NCBI GenBank assembly: GCA_008000375.1
Contig: SMOI01000336.1
Location: forward strand, 1 to 34,468
Source of the DNA: Poteriospumella lacustris
Lineage: Eukaryota > Sar > Chrysophyceae > Chromulinales > Dinobryaceae
DNA: 34,468 bases
Direction: 5' to 3'
The position numbers were made by a program, and so were the translations under genes. The notes below the pieces were generated by a model. The model was not told the origin of the DNA. It ran no database searches and worked only from the letters and a program-made list of their open reading frames with translations. Of this stretch, positions 18,032-27,882 are shown in pieces. The first letter of the stretch is position 1; every line of letters begins with the position of its first letter.

Positions 18032-18353
18032 CCGTCTCGCTCGTCCGTCCTGCGACCCCATCATTTCTGTAATTTTAACTCTCCACGCCATTCCTCGGGC
18101 CACATGAGGAACGCGGCCTCTACGGGCGTTCGACAGACTAGACGGTCACGCGGCCACAACGCACTGACTGAATCATGCTGTATTACGTGCTGCCTGTCTC
18201 AGCAAGCGGTTACAAAGGTAGACTACGGTTATATGGCATTGCAGGAGCAACCTTCGGTAAGGTACGCCGCGGTACAGGTGTAAGCTGCCCCATTATACTC
18301 AGGCAAGCTCGATCCAGGCTTTAGTGCTTGTAGATAGAGTCAGAAGAGCTTCG

Positions 18354-18427
18354 GTTTCGGGGCCGAAACGTACGAAGTGCTCGGACCTCTTCCCACTGTC
18401 AAAGTGTGAGTTAGGTCCGAGCACTTC
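18354..18427. repeat. Tandem inverted repeats (7-bp and 15-bp arms)
   Basis: GTTTCGG/CCGAAAC (18354-18369) adjoins GAAGTGCTCGGACCT (18374-18388), whose perfect reverse complement is at 18413-18427, with a 24-base loop. This pair occurs once in the window. Confidence 0.75.
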
Positions 18428-18535
18428 CTACTTTGGACACCCAATTGGTTTCAGGGCCAAGATCATCGACACCGCATCAGCAAACTCCAGACTATTGTAG
18501 CTCCCTAGCAAGATCTTGATCTACCCTGAACCGTC

Positions 18536-18725
18536 GCGTGGGATGTCGCGTGTGTCCGAGGAGATTGTGCGTGTTGCTCGCGACACAGGACACAGTCTGC
18601 TTCTGTCTTTTGCAGTGGATATGGAGAGACACAGACGCGATCTCGTCACCCGTAGGGACGGACGACAGCCCGTCGCTTCAAACATACCCTGTGTATCGGT
18701 GCTGGGCGACACTCTCCACCGTGTC
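18536..18725. repeat. Conserved spacer block, unit 1
   Basis: First of at least seven related blocks (also near 20398-20560, 22058-22170 plus 22281-22352, 24251-24400, 28485-28640, 31984-32150, 33788-34000). Shared words include GGATGTCGCGTG, GGACACAGTCTGC, GATATGGAGAGACGCAGACGC, GACGGACGACAGCCC and GTGTATCGGTG. In this copy the plus frame is open from about 18516 to 18794. Differences between copies often fall at every third base. Confidence 0.65.
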
Positions 18726-18848
18726 CAGTGGCTGGGTATCCGCCGAGGATATCCGTCAGTGGCATGCCTCCTATCCCACGAGGCCTTCTGCTAATGAACT
18801 GTCATCCCCCATCCGAACATGCCGCACATACCGCACATGACTGACGTT

Positions 18849-19919
18849 TCATGACGACAACCGATGGTTGAACGATGTGGCTCCATTAAACATGTCCAAC
18901 ATGCGATGGACGTGACGTACGTCCCAGGACGCCAACGGCTGGTTGAACGCCGTGGCCCCATAGAACATGTATCGCATACTGCGGACATTGCTCACATCCC
19001 ACGTGTCCAATGGCTGATTGAAGGCGGCCGATAGGCGGAACATGCCATCCATACTGGCGACTTGGCTAACGTCCCACGTGGACAATGGCTGGTTGAACGC
19101 TGTGGCTCCATGAAACATGTAGTCCATGTCGGTGACGTGGCTAACGTTCCATGTGTCTAGCGGCTGGTTGAACGAGGTGCAACCATCAAACATGGACTGC
19201 ATGTCTGTCACCTGACGCACGTCCCACGAGGCTATCGGTTGGTTAAACGCCCCAGCTTCACAGAACATAAACCTCATAACCGCTACGTTGCTCACATCCC
19301 AACTGGACAACGGTTGGTTGAACTCCTTGGCATATAAAAACATGCCACTCACATCGGTGACATGGCTCACGTCCCACGTGTCCAACCGCTAATTGAATGA
19401 ATATGCTTCGTGAAACATGAAGCGCGTACTGGAAATATGACCCAAATGCCACGTATCCAACCGCTGGTTGAACTGCCTGGCACAGTAAAACATCGCTTTC
19501 ATCGAGGTGACGTTGCGCACGTCCCAACGGTCGATACGGTCATTAAACGTCGTGTGCCTAAAGAGGTCGGTCATATCGGTCACCTTGCTCACATCCCAGT
19601 CATTGATATCGCCGTAGTGCTCACGTGCAGTCTCTTGGCTTCGACACCACAGCAGGACTGCCGCTCGTAGCGTCTCGTTGTCGAACGACACCCAGGCATA
19701 GTCCTTGATCATCTGTCGCACGCCAAACGGCAGCACGCGACCTCGGCAACGGTCGGTCACCACGCGGTACAGACACAAGTCCAGCACTACTGCGATGGGA
19801 CGGACGGTGGTACGTCCATGGCCCGAAGGTTGTGAGGGGATCATGGCCTGTGTATCGCACATTGCATGAGCGCAGCACACCTCACCTACCAGCGAACTCG
19901 TTACCTCGTTAGTCTCCAT
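18849..19919 (-). pseudogene. DUF285/BspA-like array copy 1, nonsense-interrupted
   Basis: Starts METNEVTSSLVGEV at 19919. The conserved N-terminal block (LDLCLYRVV, VLPFGVRQMIKDYAW, SFDNETLRAAV) is followed by about ten 25-residue FNQPL repeats to a TGA at 18849. At 19389-19391 an in-frame TAG replaces the Gln of one FNQPL repeat, and the following Pro codon has become Arg, splitting the gene into 176 and 178 codon parts. Otherwise the frame is intact, so the lesion is recent. The C-terminus FNHRLSS differs from both main C-terminal types. A head-to-head glycine-zipper mini-ORF starts 153 nt away. Confidence 0.8.
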
Positions 19920-20072
19920 GGTACCCTTGTTGGTGCTCGATGTGATGCCCCAATACAAACGGATCTGGTGGATTCATGGCGGTCGTCTCAGCTGTGGGGC
20001 GACCTGTCTGTATGTCGTCAGATGTGACGACAAATGACATTGTCTGGGCCTGCGATGTCGCGTCAGTCGGTC
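19920..20072. promoter_or_regulatory. Head-to-head intergenic region 1
   Basis: 153 bp between divergent starts. The left part carries CAATACAAACGG (TATA-like on the minus strand in other copies) about 40 nt from the DUF285 ATG. The right part has the conserved GACATTGTCTGGGCCTG and GATGTCGCGTCAGTCGGTC directly before the mini-ORF ATG. Confidence 0.5.
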
Positions 20073-20210
20073 ATGGCGCAGGGCTTCGCCTTCGGCACTG
20101 GCTCCGCCGTGGCCCACAATGTCGTCGGTTCTATGTTCGGCGGTAGCAGTAGTAGTGGAGGAAGCAGTGGCAGTGGCAGCAGCGGCGACGGTGACTCGTG
20201 GGAGATGTAG
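20073..20210 (+). CDS. Glycine-zipper mini-ORF 1 (45 aa), from truncated WW gene
   Basis: Begins at the Met that is residue 140 of the full WW protein (MAQGFAFGTGSAVAH...) and runs uninterrupted to the same TAG, ending GDGDSWEM. It lacks the presequence and WW domain. One residue class change (Asp to Gly in the Ser/Gly tail) separates it from the parent. It is either a relic or a microprotein expressed from the shared promoter with DUF285 copy 1. No evidence of expression is available here. Confidence 0.4.
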   Translation: MAQGFAFGTGSAVAHNVVGSMFGGSSSSGGSSGSGSSGDGDSWEM

Positions 20211-20574
20211 CCGCCTCGCTCGTCCGTCCTGCGGCCATTCCTCCCACCACAAGAGCTGATGAACGACGTCTCCACGGGCGTTCCACATACTTTCGATGCG
20301 AGGTTTGACCCGCCACAGCGTATAGACTGAATCATGCTTTTTTCGTTAAGCTTCTTTTAGCAAGTCATTACAAAAGGCAGACTTCGCGAGGATTGCTTGG
20401 TTGCTCGAGAGACAGGCCACAGTCTGCTACTGGCGTTTGCTATGGACGTATCATGCATACGCAGACGGTATGTCGTCACTTGTAGAGACGGACGACAGCC
20501 CGATGACCCGAACATAGAACGTGTATCGGTGGACAATACCCCACATGTCAGTGGCGGGGAAACGTCATCGCCTG
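20211..20574. other. Array spacer 2
   Basis: The post-WW 3' flank (GCCGCCTCGCTCGTCCGTCCTG), the GTTCCACATAC/TTACAAAAGGCAGACTTCGCG stretch and a conserved spacer block (20398-20560), ending at the stop of copy 2. The spacer block here contains a plus-strand stop and an altered middle. No intact gene. Confidence 0.6.
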
Positions 20575-21607
20575 TCAGAAACTGCCGCAAATACCGGACG
20601 TCAGGCGGCCGTTCCACATCGACAACGGCTGATTGAATGCTACGGCTCCATAAAACATGTCCGCCACGTTCGTCACTTGACTTACGTCCCATGTGTCTAA
20701 CGGCTGGTTGAATGCTACGGCTCCAGTGAACATGTATTTCATTTTCGTGACGTGACTCACGTCCCAGGCGTCTATCGGTTGGTTGAACGATCTGGCACCA
20801 TTAAACATGCCCACCATGTCCCTGACGTGGCTGGTGTTCCACTTTGACAAAGGCTGGTTGAACGAGGTACAGCCACAAAACATGAACCACATGTTTGTCA
20901 CCTGACTCACATCCCACGAGGCTATCGGCTGGTTAAACGATCTTGCTTCATAGAACATAGTTCTCATTGACGTAACGTGGCTCACATCCCAATTGGACAA
21001 CGGTTGGTTGAACGCCTTGGCCTCTATAAACATGCCACTCATATCGGTGACATGGCTCACGTCCCACGTGTCCAGCGGTTGATAAAAAGAGCGGGTATCG
21101 TAAAACATGTAGCACATACTGGAAACCTGTCCCACATGCCAAGTGTCCAACGGTTGGTTGAACTGCCTGGCACCGTAAAACATCGAGTCCATCGAAGTGA
21201 CGTTGCGGACGTCCCAACGGTCGATTCGGTCGTTGAGAATCGTGACCTGAAAGAGCCTGGCCATATTGGTCACCTTGCTGACCTCCCAGTCATTGATATC
21301 GCCATAGCGGTCATACGCCGTCGCTCTGTCGCTGCACCACAACCGCACTGCCGCTCGTAGCGTCTCGTTGTCGAACGACACCCAGGCATAGTCCTTGATC
21401 ATCTGTCGCACGCCAAACGGCAGCACTTGACCTGCAACGGTCGGTCACCACGCGGTACAGACACAAGTCCAACACCACTGCGATGGGACGGTCGGTGGGA
21501 CGTCCATGGCCCGAAGGTCGTGAAGGGATTGTGGCCTGTGTATCGACGATCGCATGAGAGCGGCACACATCACCAACCAGCGAACTCGTTACCTTGTTGG
21601 CCTGCAT
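20575..21607 (-). pseudogene. DUF285/BspA-like array copy 2, frameshifted
   Basis: The N-terminus MQANKVTSSLVGDV starts at 21607. At about 21430-21434 two bases are missing (GACCTGCAAC versus GACCTCTGCAAC in sister copies), so the start and the rest lie in different frames. Downstream, from LPFGVRQMIKDYAW, the frame is open for about 280 codons with nine to ten FNQPL repeats. It ends in the type-2 C-terminus, GRLTSGICGSF, shared with copies 5 and 7. The divergent mini-ORF of this unit is also broken, so the whole unit looks inactive. Confidence 0.82.
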
Positions 21608-21773
21608 GGTACACTGGTTGGTGCTGGATGTGATGCCCAAATATAAATGGATGTGGTGGATTCATGGTGGTCGTCGCATGGTCGATTAGCCGTGGGGCGA
21701 CATCAACCATCAATGTGACGACAAGCGACAAGTGACATTGTCTGGGCCTGTGACCATGTCGCGTCAGTCGGTC
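21608..21773. promoter_or_regulatory. Head-to-head intergenic region 2
   Basis: 166 bp with AAATATAAAT at 21639-21648 (minus-strand TTTATATT) about 35 nt upstream of the DUF285 ATG, and GACATTGTCTGGGCCTG on the mini-ORF side. Confidence 0.5.
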
Positions 21774-21860
21774 ATGGCGCAAGGCTGCGTCTTCGGCACT
21801 GGCTCGGCATGTCGTCGGGTCTATGTTCGAACCATTCGTCTGTATATGGTAGACCGTAGC
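21774..21860 (+). pseudogene. Glycine-zipper mini-ORF, degenerate copy
   Basis: Starts ATGGCGCAAGGCTGCGTC like the others, but a deletion of about 11 bases after GGCTCGGC shifts the frame and the Ser/Gly tail is absent. This is the only truncated copy that has lost its frame, and it pairs with frameshifted DUF285 copy 2. Confidence 0.65.
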
Positions 21861-22380
21861 AGACGTAACAGATAGGAGACCAGACGCTTGACCAGACAAT
21901 CCCTCGGTCATAGCGCAATGACTGATGCATACGTTCTCTCAGCAAGCGGTTACATAGGTAGTCTACGGTAGTCAAGTAACGGTACGCCAGGACCGCCGCG
22001 GTACAGCAGCAGCTGCGCAGACAGGAGAGTACCCTCTGTCGAACCCTGGACCGTCGCGTGGGATGTCGCGTGTCCGTGGGGAGGACGTGCGTGCTGCTCG
22101 AGAGACAAGACACGGTCCTGCGTTTGTCGTCTGTAGTTGAGATGGAGAGACGCAGACGTCTGGACATGCCCCACAGGTTACACAGGTCAGTGGCGGTAAA
22201 AGGAGACCGCCCATCAGAACCTGCCACACATACCGGACGTTAAGCTGCGGGTCCATGGCGACGACGACTGAGTGAACGATGTGGCTATGGAGAGACACCG
22301 ACGCTCCGCCGATTCGAACATAGAACGTGTATCGGTGCCCGGCGACACTCCACGAGGACAATACCCGTCAGGTATGTGGC
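21861..22380. other. Array spacer 3, composite, with relic of a DUF285 3' end
   Basis: It contains a conserved spacer block at about 22058-22170, then at about 22208-22275 a relic of the type-2 DUF285 C-terminus (minus strand, GGTATGTGTGGCAGGTTCTGA), then a second partial spacer block (22281-22352). The order suggests an earlier copy was deleted here by recombination, leaving only its end. Confidence 0.55.
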
Positions 22381-23628
22381 TTACGGAACATACGTAGGGC
22401 CGAGGTTTGCTATCGACAGCGGCTGGTTGTACGCTGTGGCTCTCGTAAGAATGTTCGCCATGTTCGTGACGTGACGCACGTCCCACGAGGCTAATGGCTG
22501 GTTGAACGAGGCGGCTCCCTGAAACATGGCCTCCATGTTCGTGACGTGCCGCACGTCCCATGCGTCTAACGGCTGGTTGAACGCCGTGGCATCATTGAAC
22601 ATGTGCCACGTATTGGTGACGTGGCTCACATCCCACGTGTCCAATGGCTGATTGAAGGCGGCCGTTAGACGGAACATGCCATCCATACTGGCGACTCGGC
22701 TGACGTTCCAATTGGCCAACGGCTGGTTGAACGCTGCGGCACCATTGAACATGTTGGGCATGGCCGTCACGTGACTCACGTCCCATGCGTCAATCGGCTG
22801 GTTGAACGATATCGCTCCACAGAACATGCAGCTCATATCCTTGACGTTACGCACATCCCACGCGTCTAACGGCTGGTTGAACGATCTGGCCCCATGAAAC
22901 ATGCAACGCATGTCCACCACCTGACCCACAGCCCACGTGGTCAATGGCTGGTTGAACGATCTCGCTCCACAGATCATAGAACATATAGCCGTTACTTGGC
23001 TCACATCCCAACTTGACAACGGTTGGTTGAACGCTGTGGCCGCTGCAAACATGAACACCATATTTGTGACGTGGCTCACGTCCCACGTATCAAGTGGCTG
23101 ATTGAAGGAACAGGCTTCGTAAACCATGTAGCGCATACTGGAAACCTGACCCAATTGCCAAGTGTCCAACGGCTGGTTGAAGTTCATCGCACAGTAAAAC
23201 ATCGCTGCCATCGAGGTGACGTTGCGCACGTCCCAACGGTCGATACGGTCATTGAACGTCGTGTGCCTAAAGAGGTCGGTCATATCTGTCACCTTGCTCA
23301 CGTCCCAGTCGTTGATATCACCGTAGCGATCATACGCCGTCGCTCTGTCGCTGCACCACAACTGCACTGCCGCTCGTAGCGTCTCGTTGTCGAACGACAC
23401 CCAGGCATAGTCTTTGATCATCTGGCGCACGCCAAACGGCAGCACGCGACCTCTGCAACTGTCGGTGACCGCGCGATACAGACACAAGTCCAGCACCACT
23501 GCGATGGGATGGTCGATACGTTGTCGACGGCCCGACGTTCGGGAAGGGATTGTGGCCTGTACCGCGCACATCGCATAAGCACAGCCTCCACCACCTACCA
23601 GTTAACCCGTTACCTCGTTGGTCTGCAT
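22381..23628 (-). pseudogene. DUF285/BspA-like array copy 3, early stop codon
   Basis: The ancestral start is at 23628 (MQTNEVTG), but codon 9, Ser in sister copies, is TAA. A later ATG (23571, MCAVQATIPS) opens an uninterrupted 396-codon frame, so the gene could still be expressed from there; classing it as a pseudogene is cautious. It has the largest repeat number in the array: eleven to twelve 25-residue units. A three-repeat stretch (WAVGQVVDMRCMF, VRNVKDMSCMF, VSHVTAMPNMF) is shared with copy 6 only. Ends in type-1 C-terminus, NLGPTYVP. Mini-ORF 2 lies head-to-head. Confidence 0.75.
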
Positions 23629-23791
23629 GGTACGCTTGTCGGTTCGCTATAGTTGTGTGATGGATCTGATGCCCCGATCGGGTGGAGTCTTGGCAGTCGA
23701 CGCGCGATCGATGCCGCGCTCCCATGTCGTCAGATGTGACGACAAGCGACAAGTGACATAGTCTGGGCCTGTAATGTCGCGTCAATCGGTC
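23629..23791. promoter_or_regulatory. Head-to-head intergenic region 3
   Basis: 163 bp between the ancestral DUF285 start and mini-ORF 2. The mini-ORF side keeps CAGATGTGACGACAAGCGAC and GTCTGGGCCTG; the DUF285 side is more diverged, without the clear TTTATATT word. Confidence 0.45.
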
Positions 23792-23911
23792 ATGGCGCAG
23801 GGCTTCGCCGTGGCCCACAATGTCGTCGGTTCTATGTTCGGTGGCAGCAGTTGCAGTGGAGGCAGCAGTGACAGTGGCAGCATCGGCGACGGTGACTCGT
23901 GGGAGATGTAG
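23792..23911 (+). CDS. Glycine-zipper mini-ORF 2 (39 aa)
   Basis: MAQGFAVAHNVVGSMFGG..., ending GDGDSWEM. Relative to the parent it lacks exactly 18 nt (FGTGSA), preserving the frame, plus Ser-to-Cys and Ser-to-Ile changes in the tail. The deletion removes part of the glycine zipper, which argues against an unchanged function. Confidence 0.35.
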   Translation: MAQGFAVAHNVVGSMFGGSSCSGGSSDSGSIGDGDSWEM

Positions 23912-24411
23912 CCGTTTCGCTCGTCCGTCCTGCGACCCCATCAGTTCTGTAACTTTAACTCTCGACGCCTTTCATCCCGCCACAAGAAATGAGGAACGAC
24001 GATTCTATGGGCGGTCGACAGACAGTCGATGTGGATGTAGTAGAGGTAACAGACACAGACAAGCGACGCTTCCGAAGGCAACAAGTGTTAGCGGCCACAA
24101 CGTACTGTCTGCATCGTGCGTTACCACGTTACAAAGGTAGACTACGTTAAGGCATTGCGTGTGCAGAGGCAGGCCGCGGTACAGCAGTTGCTGTCCAGTG
24201 GTGCGCCACACGCAGACAGGAGAGTACCCCATGTCAAACGTTGATGATGTCGCGTGGGATGTCGGGTGTCCGCGGGGAGGATGCGCGTGTGGCTCGAGAG
24301 ATGCAGACGCAATGTGGCCACCCGCAGAGACGAACGATATGCAAGAGATATGGCGAGACGCAGACGCATTATCGTCACCCGTAGGGACGAACGCCTCCTA
24401 TCCCACGAGAC
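23912..24411. other. Array spacer 4
   Basis: The WW 3' flank, then GTAGAGGTAACAGACACAG and GGCCACAACGTACTGTCTG words also seen at 33.6 kb, then a variant spacer block (24251-24400) with a partly duplicated GACGCAGACGC segment. No intact gene. Confidence 0.6.
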
Positions 24412-25584
24412 TTACGAAACATACGTCGGGTTGAGGTTCCACGTTGACAACAGCTGGTTGAACGATGTAGCTCCCTTCAGCACAGCCTCCATGTTTGCGG
24501 CCTGACTCACGTCCCATGTATGTAACGGCTGGTTGAACGCCGTTGCCTCACAGAACATGTAGCACATACTGCGGACATTGCGCACATCCCACGTGGCCAA
24601 TGGCTGATTGAAGGCGGCCGTTAGATGGAACATGTCATCCATACCGGAGACTTGGCTAACGTCCCAATTGGCCAACGGCTGGTTGAACGCGACGGCTCCA
24701 CTGAACATGTAGTTCATGGCCGTGACGTGACTCACGTCCCAGCCGACTAACGGCTGGTTGAACGCTACCGCTTCACAGAACATGTAGTTCATGGCCGTGA
24801 CGTAACTCACATTCCAGGCGTCTAATGGCTGGTTAAACGATGTACAACCATAAAACATGGACTGCATGTCGGCCACCCGACCCACATTCCACGTGGACAA
24901 AGGCTGGTTAAACGATCTCGCTCCAAAGAACATGGACCTCATAGTCGTTACGTGGCTCACATCCCACGAGGACATCGGTTGGTTGAACGCCGTGGCCTCT
25001 ACAAACATACCACACATATCGGTGACGTGGTTCACGTCCCACGTGTCAAGCGGCTGATTGAAGGAATAGGCTTCGTAAAACATGTAGCGCATACTGGCAA
25101 CGTGACCCAAATGCCACGTGTCCAACGGCTGGTTGAACTGCTTCGCCCAATAGAACATTTCCTGCATCGATGTGACGTTGCGCACGTCCCAACGGTCGAT
25201 ACGGTCATTGAACGTCGTTCGCTGAAATAGCCAGGTCATCTTAGTCACCTTGCTCACATCCCAGTCGTTGATCTCGCCGTAGCGATAATACGCAGTCGCT
25301 CTGTCGCTGCACCACAACCGCACAGCCGCTCGTAGCGTCTCGTTGTCGAACGACACCCAGGCATAGTCCTTGATCATCTGGCGCACGCCAAACGGCAGCA
25401 CCTGACCTCTGCAACGGTCGGTCACCACGCGGTACAGACACAAGTCCACCACCAATGCGATGGGACGGTCGGTGGGACGTTCATGGCCCGAAGGTCGTGA
25501 AGGGATTGTGGCCTGTACCTCGCATGTCGCAGGAGAGCAGCACACCTCCCCTACCAGCGAACTCGTTACCTCTTTGGTCTGCAT
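24412..25584 (-). CDS. DUF285/BspA-like array copy 4, intact
   Basis: 390 aa, uninterrupted from MQTKEVTSSLVGEV to type-1 C-terminus NLNPTYVS. Order: variable N-terminus (1-40); conserved block LVVDLCLYRVV, VLPFGVRQMIKDYAW, SFDNETLRAAVRLWC (about 42-95); lead repeat INDWDVSKVTKM; then ten to eleven 25-residue repeats such as FNQPLDTWDVNHVTDM. No signal peptide or membrane helix; likely a soluble intracellular solenoid with a repeated surface of Trp, Val, Met and Phe. Function unknown; family members elsewhere are binding proteins. Its upstream promoter is split from its mini-ORF by the crinkler-like gene insertion. TTTATATT lies 33 nt before the ATG. Confidence 0.85.
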   Translation of the reverse strand: MQTKEVTSSLVGEVCCSPATCEVQATIPSRPSGHERPTDRPIALVVDLCLYRVVTDRCRGQVLPFGVRQMIKDYAWVSFDNETLRAAVRLWCSDRATAYYRYGEINDWDVSKVTKMTWLFQRTTFNDRIDRWDVRNVTSMQEMFYWAKQFNQPLDTWHLGHVASMRYMFYEAYSFNQPLDTWDVNHVTDMCGMFVEATAFNQPMSSWDVSHVTTMRSMFFGARSFNQPLSTWNVGRVADMQSMFYGCTSFNQPLDAWNVSYVTAMNYMFCEAVAFNQPLVGWDVSHVTAMNYMFSGAVAFNQPLANWDVSQVSGMDDMFHLTAAFNQPLATWDVRNVRSMCYMFCEATAFNQPLHTWDVSQAANMEAVLKGATSFNQLLSTWNLNPTYVS

Positions 25585-25906
25585 GGTGCAATGGTTGGTG
25601 CTCGATGTGATGCCCCAATATAAACGGTTCTGGTGGATTCATGGCGGTCGTCTCGTGGTCGATGAGCTGTGGGGCGACGTGTCCGCATGTCGTCAAACGA
25701 ATGTGGCGACAAGTGACTTCTCGAGGGTGACGTCGTCGCGTACCGGTATGATGTCGCGTATGATGTCGCGCTTGATGTCGCGAGTCATGATGTCGTTGTT
25801 CCGCCGAGGGGTCTGAAAGGCTTTTTCCGATTCGACTGTTGTTATCACAATCACATTAACAACTGTTTGCAAAGCATCCAAAGGCTTTCTGGTAAATGTT
25901 TTATTA
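25585..25906. promoter_or_regulatory. Interrupted promoter of copy 4 and leader of crinkler-like gene
   Basis: It matches other head-to-head regions up to about 25717 (AATATAAA at 25617-25624, GCATGTCGTCA, GACAAGTGAC) and then diverges into unrelated sequence with repeated ATGATGTCGCG words (25740-25795). The missing right half resumes near 28083. Confidence 0.6.
25617..25624 (-). promoter_or_regulatory. TATA-like box of DUF285 copy 4
   Basis: Minus-strand TTTATATT followed by GGGGCATCACATCGAGCACC. The same context occurs in copies 1, 2 and 7 with small changes (TTTGTATT, TTTATATT, GTATACAC). Confidence 0.5.
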
Positions 25907-27882
25907 ATGACCATGGATACGGATACCGAAGAGAATGCTCGTTCGGAGAGTGCCGAAGTCAAGAGAATCCATGGTCAGTGTCCGGAGGTTCCGAGCGGTG
26001 AGTTTCCATGTCTTTTACTTCCCCTCTATTTCCGCCCGTCGTCATTGTGTTTCTATCCAACTACGTTGTCCTCAGTTGTAGATGCCATTGGTCCAGCAGG
26101 TAAAGCATGCGTTTCTTGGTTCGTTGTTCATTCGGTCGTTTTGCGGAAGCCACCAAAATCGCCAGTTCGGCGGTTTGGTGTCGCTTTCTTCGTTGTCTAT
26201 GGCAACACGACTAACGTCTCTTCTGTACGCTTATCTATCTGTTTCTGTTCATCAGTTGGTGGTCCACAGATGGCGCAGGTTGCCCCTCTTCGGTCTACCG
26301 AAACCGACGGCGTTCTAGATCTGTCCACGGCTTTGCCGCGCACGCAGTTGGTGGCTTCGCTGTTTGACAAGGTCGTCAACGGTGGCAGTCGCTTCATTCA
26401 CCTGGCGGCACCGGCTGCGTCGGGGAAGACATGGCTGCTGCAGTTGTTCCAGCGATACGCCGCGGAGAGAGGCGTGACGTGCATCTACGTGTCGATGCGG
26501 GTGGAGGACGTCGACTCCCGGTGTTATGGTCGCGAAGACGGGCATCAATCCCGGCACTTGGAGGTTGAAGCCCGATGCCACGGGTCGTTGTGTGCGTGCG
26601 GACGCCTCCAAGCAGTTTGTGGTGCTGTTCGACGATGCGCAGTACACGTACGACGATGTCGACCTGTGGGCGAGCCTGATCAAGACCATCAACGCGTTCT
26701 CCGCGCTGCCCCGCAACATCCGCTTCGTCATCTCCGCGACCTACTCCCTGGAGACGTACACCAGCGTGATGGTGGACTTCACAATGCTGCCCAAGCTCGT
26801 GCGTGCGGACTTCTTATTGAGCCGCGAGGAGATCGACGAGTTCCTCCGACGGGCGTCCGTGCGGCTGGGTGACGACGAGCGCGTTGCGGCTCTGCTAGTC
26901 GCGCCGGAGATTCGCCAGGTGCTGGCCACCCACTGCAACGGCCACGTCGGCTCGCTGGCCGTGTCCGTGCGGGAGATCGTCCAGCATTTCCAGCACCACC
27001 CCGTTGCGGCGGTGACGGTGGCGGAGATCGTGAGTTTCTACCTGTCCGAGGCCATGTCCCCGCACATTGCGCAGTGCTTCCGCTGTGACGTGGACGCCCT
27101 GCCGGAACGGATGCGAGCTAGTCTCGTGAGCAGTCTGACCGCGGGGGCCGCTCCGGGTCGCAACCGACGAGAATCCCGCGGGGTATCGTACACTGGTCCG
27201 GTCGGGCGTGCTCGTCGAGACGGAATATCGCCTGGCAACGGTCGCGTCCCCGGCGGCGGCCAGCTACATCAACCATTTGCTGTTCCCGCATCGTCGTGCG
27301 GTGACGTCGATCGACGAGGTCAGGCAGCGCGGGGTGGGTGGGCTGATGAAAGCGGTGTTGGCCCGCATGTCTGGCGCTGCGTTGCGGCAGTCCGCCGTGC
27401 GCGCCAAGACGGAGACGCCGTCCGAGGCCGAGGTGCAGCATCTCCTGCGGGTGGCACTGGAGGCGGAGACCCCCGCGTCGTGTTCCATCTGCCCCAATCT
27501 GTCCACGTACTTCCCCCCGCCCCCGCCGCAGGCGATGGACGAGGACCGAGCCGCTCCTCTGCCGTCCGTCGTACCCGGGCGATGCGAGTTCTATTTGCAC
27601 GGCGACCTGCGATGGGCCGCGGAGGTGCTGATCGGTGGCCACGGCGGCGGCGCCGGGGGCGGAGAGCACGTGTCTCGGCTGCTGGGGCCGAGCCAGTACG
27701 TTGGCCTGACTTACACCGATTTCCTGGTGGTGGACGTCCACGTGAACGCCACCGGTGAGCCCACCGACGTCCACCGCCACGAGCGTCGGATGAGCGTGTT
27801 CTTCCCGCGAGACGACTTCTCCTTCTGCACTGTGCTGTGTGGGCTAGAGACGGCGGCGGAGACGATCACCCTGGCCGATTGA
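25907..27882 (+). pseudogene. Crinkler-like P-loop NTPase / nuclease-type gene, frame-disrupted
   Basis: Begins MTMDTDTEENARS with two short 5' exons (25907-25997, 26076-26099) and a long third exon from 26256; both introns (78 and 156 nt) are GT-AG and phase 1. The third exon has a P-loop, APAASGKTWLL, and a Walker B-like VVLFDDAQY. The C-terminal part (about 27590-27880) has WAAEVLIGGH, EHVSRL and DFLVVDVHV, resembling the end of CR/crinkler proteins, a eukaryotic effector-like class with NTPase plus restriction-type nuclease domains. Assignment is by motif memory. The frame changes twice, near 26505-26526 and at a G run near 27141-27150, so the gene is broken unless these are sequence errors. 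A 43-nt GT-AG intron (26521-26563) could explain the first change only. It lies inside the copy 4 promoter. Confidence 0.55.

Larger units (their letters stand above)
18032..18848. other. Spacer with unit-conserved blocks and an extra hairpin-bearing segment
   Basis: Begins with the 3' flank conserved after every WW copy (CCGTCTCGCTCGTCCGTCCTG...). About 18300-18500 is a segment I cannot find in the other units, holding two inverted repeats. About 18536-18725 is the conserved spacer block recurring in each unit. No intact gene. Confidence 0.6.

Noticed and set aside
19389-19391. In-frame TAG replacing Gln might mean TAG/TAA encode Gln (alternative code)
   Set aside because: eS19 and other genes end at TAA or TAG where the families end, the TAG copy also has the next Pro changed, and the copy 3 TAA replaces Ser rather than Gln. 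A nonsense mutation is simpler.
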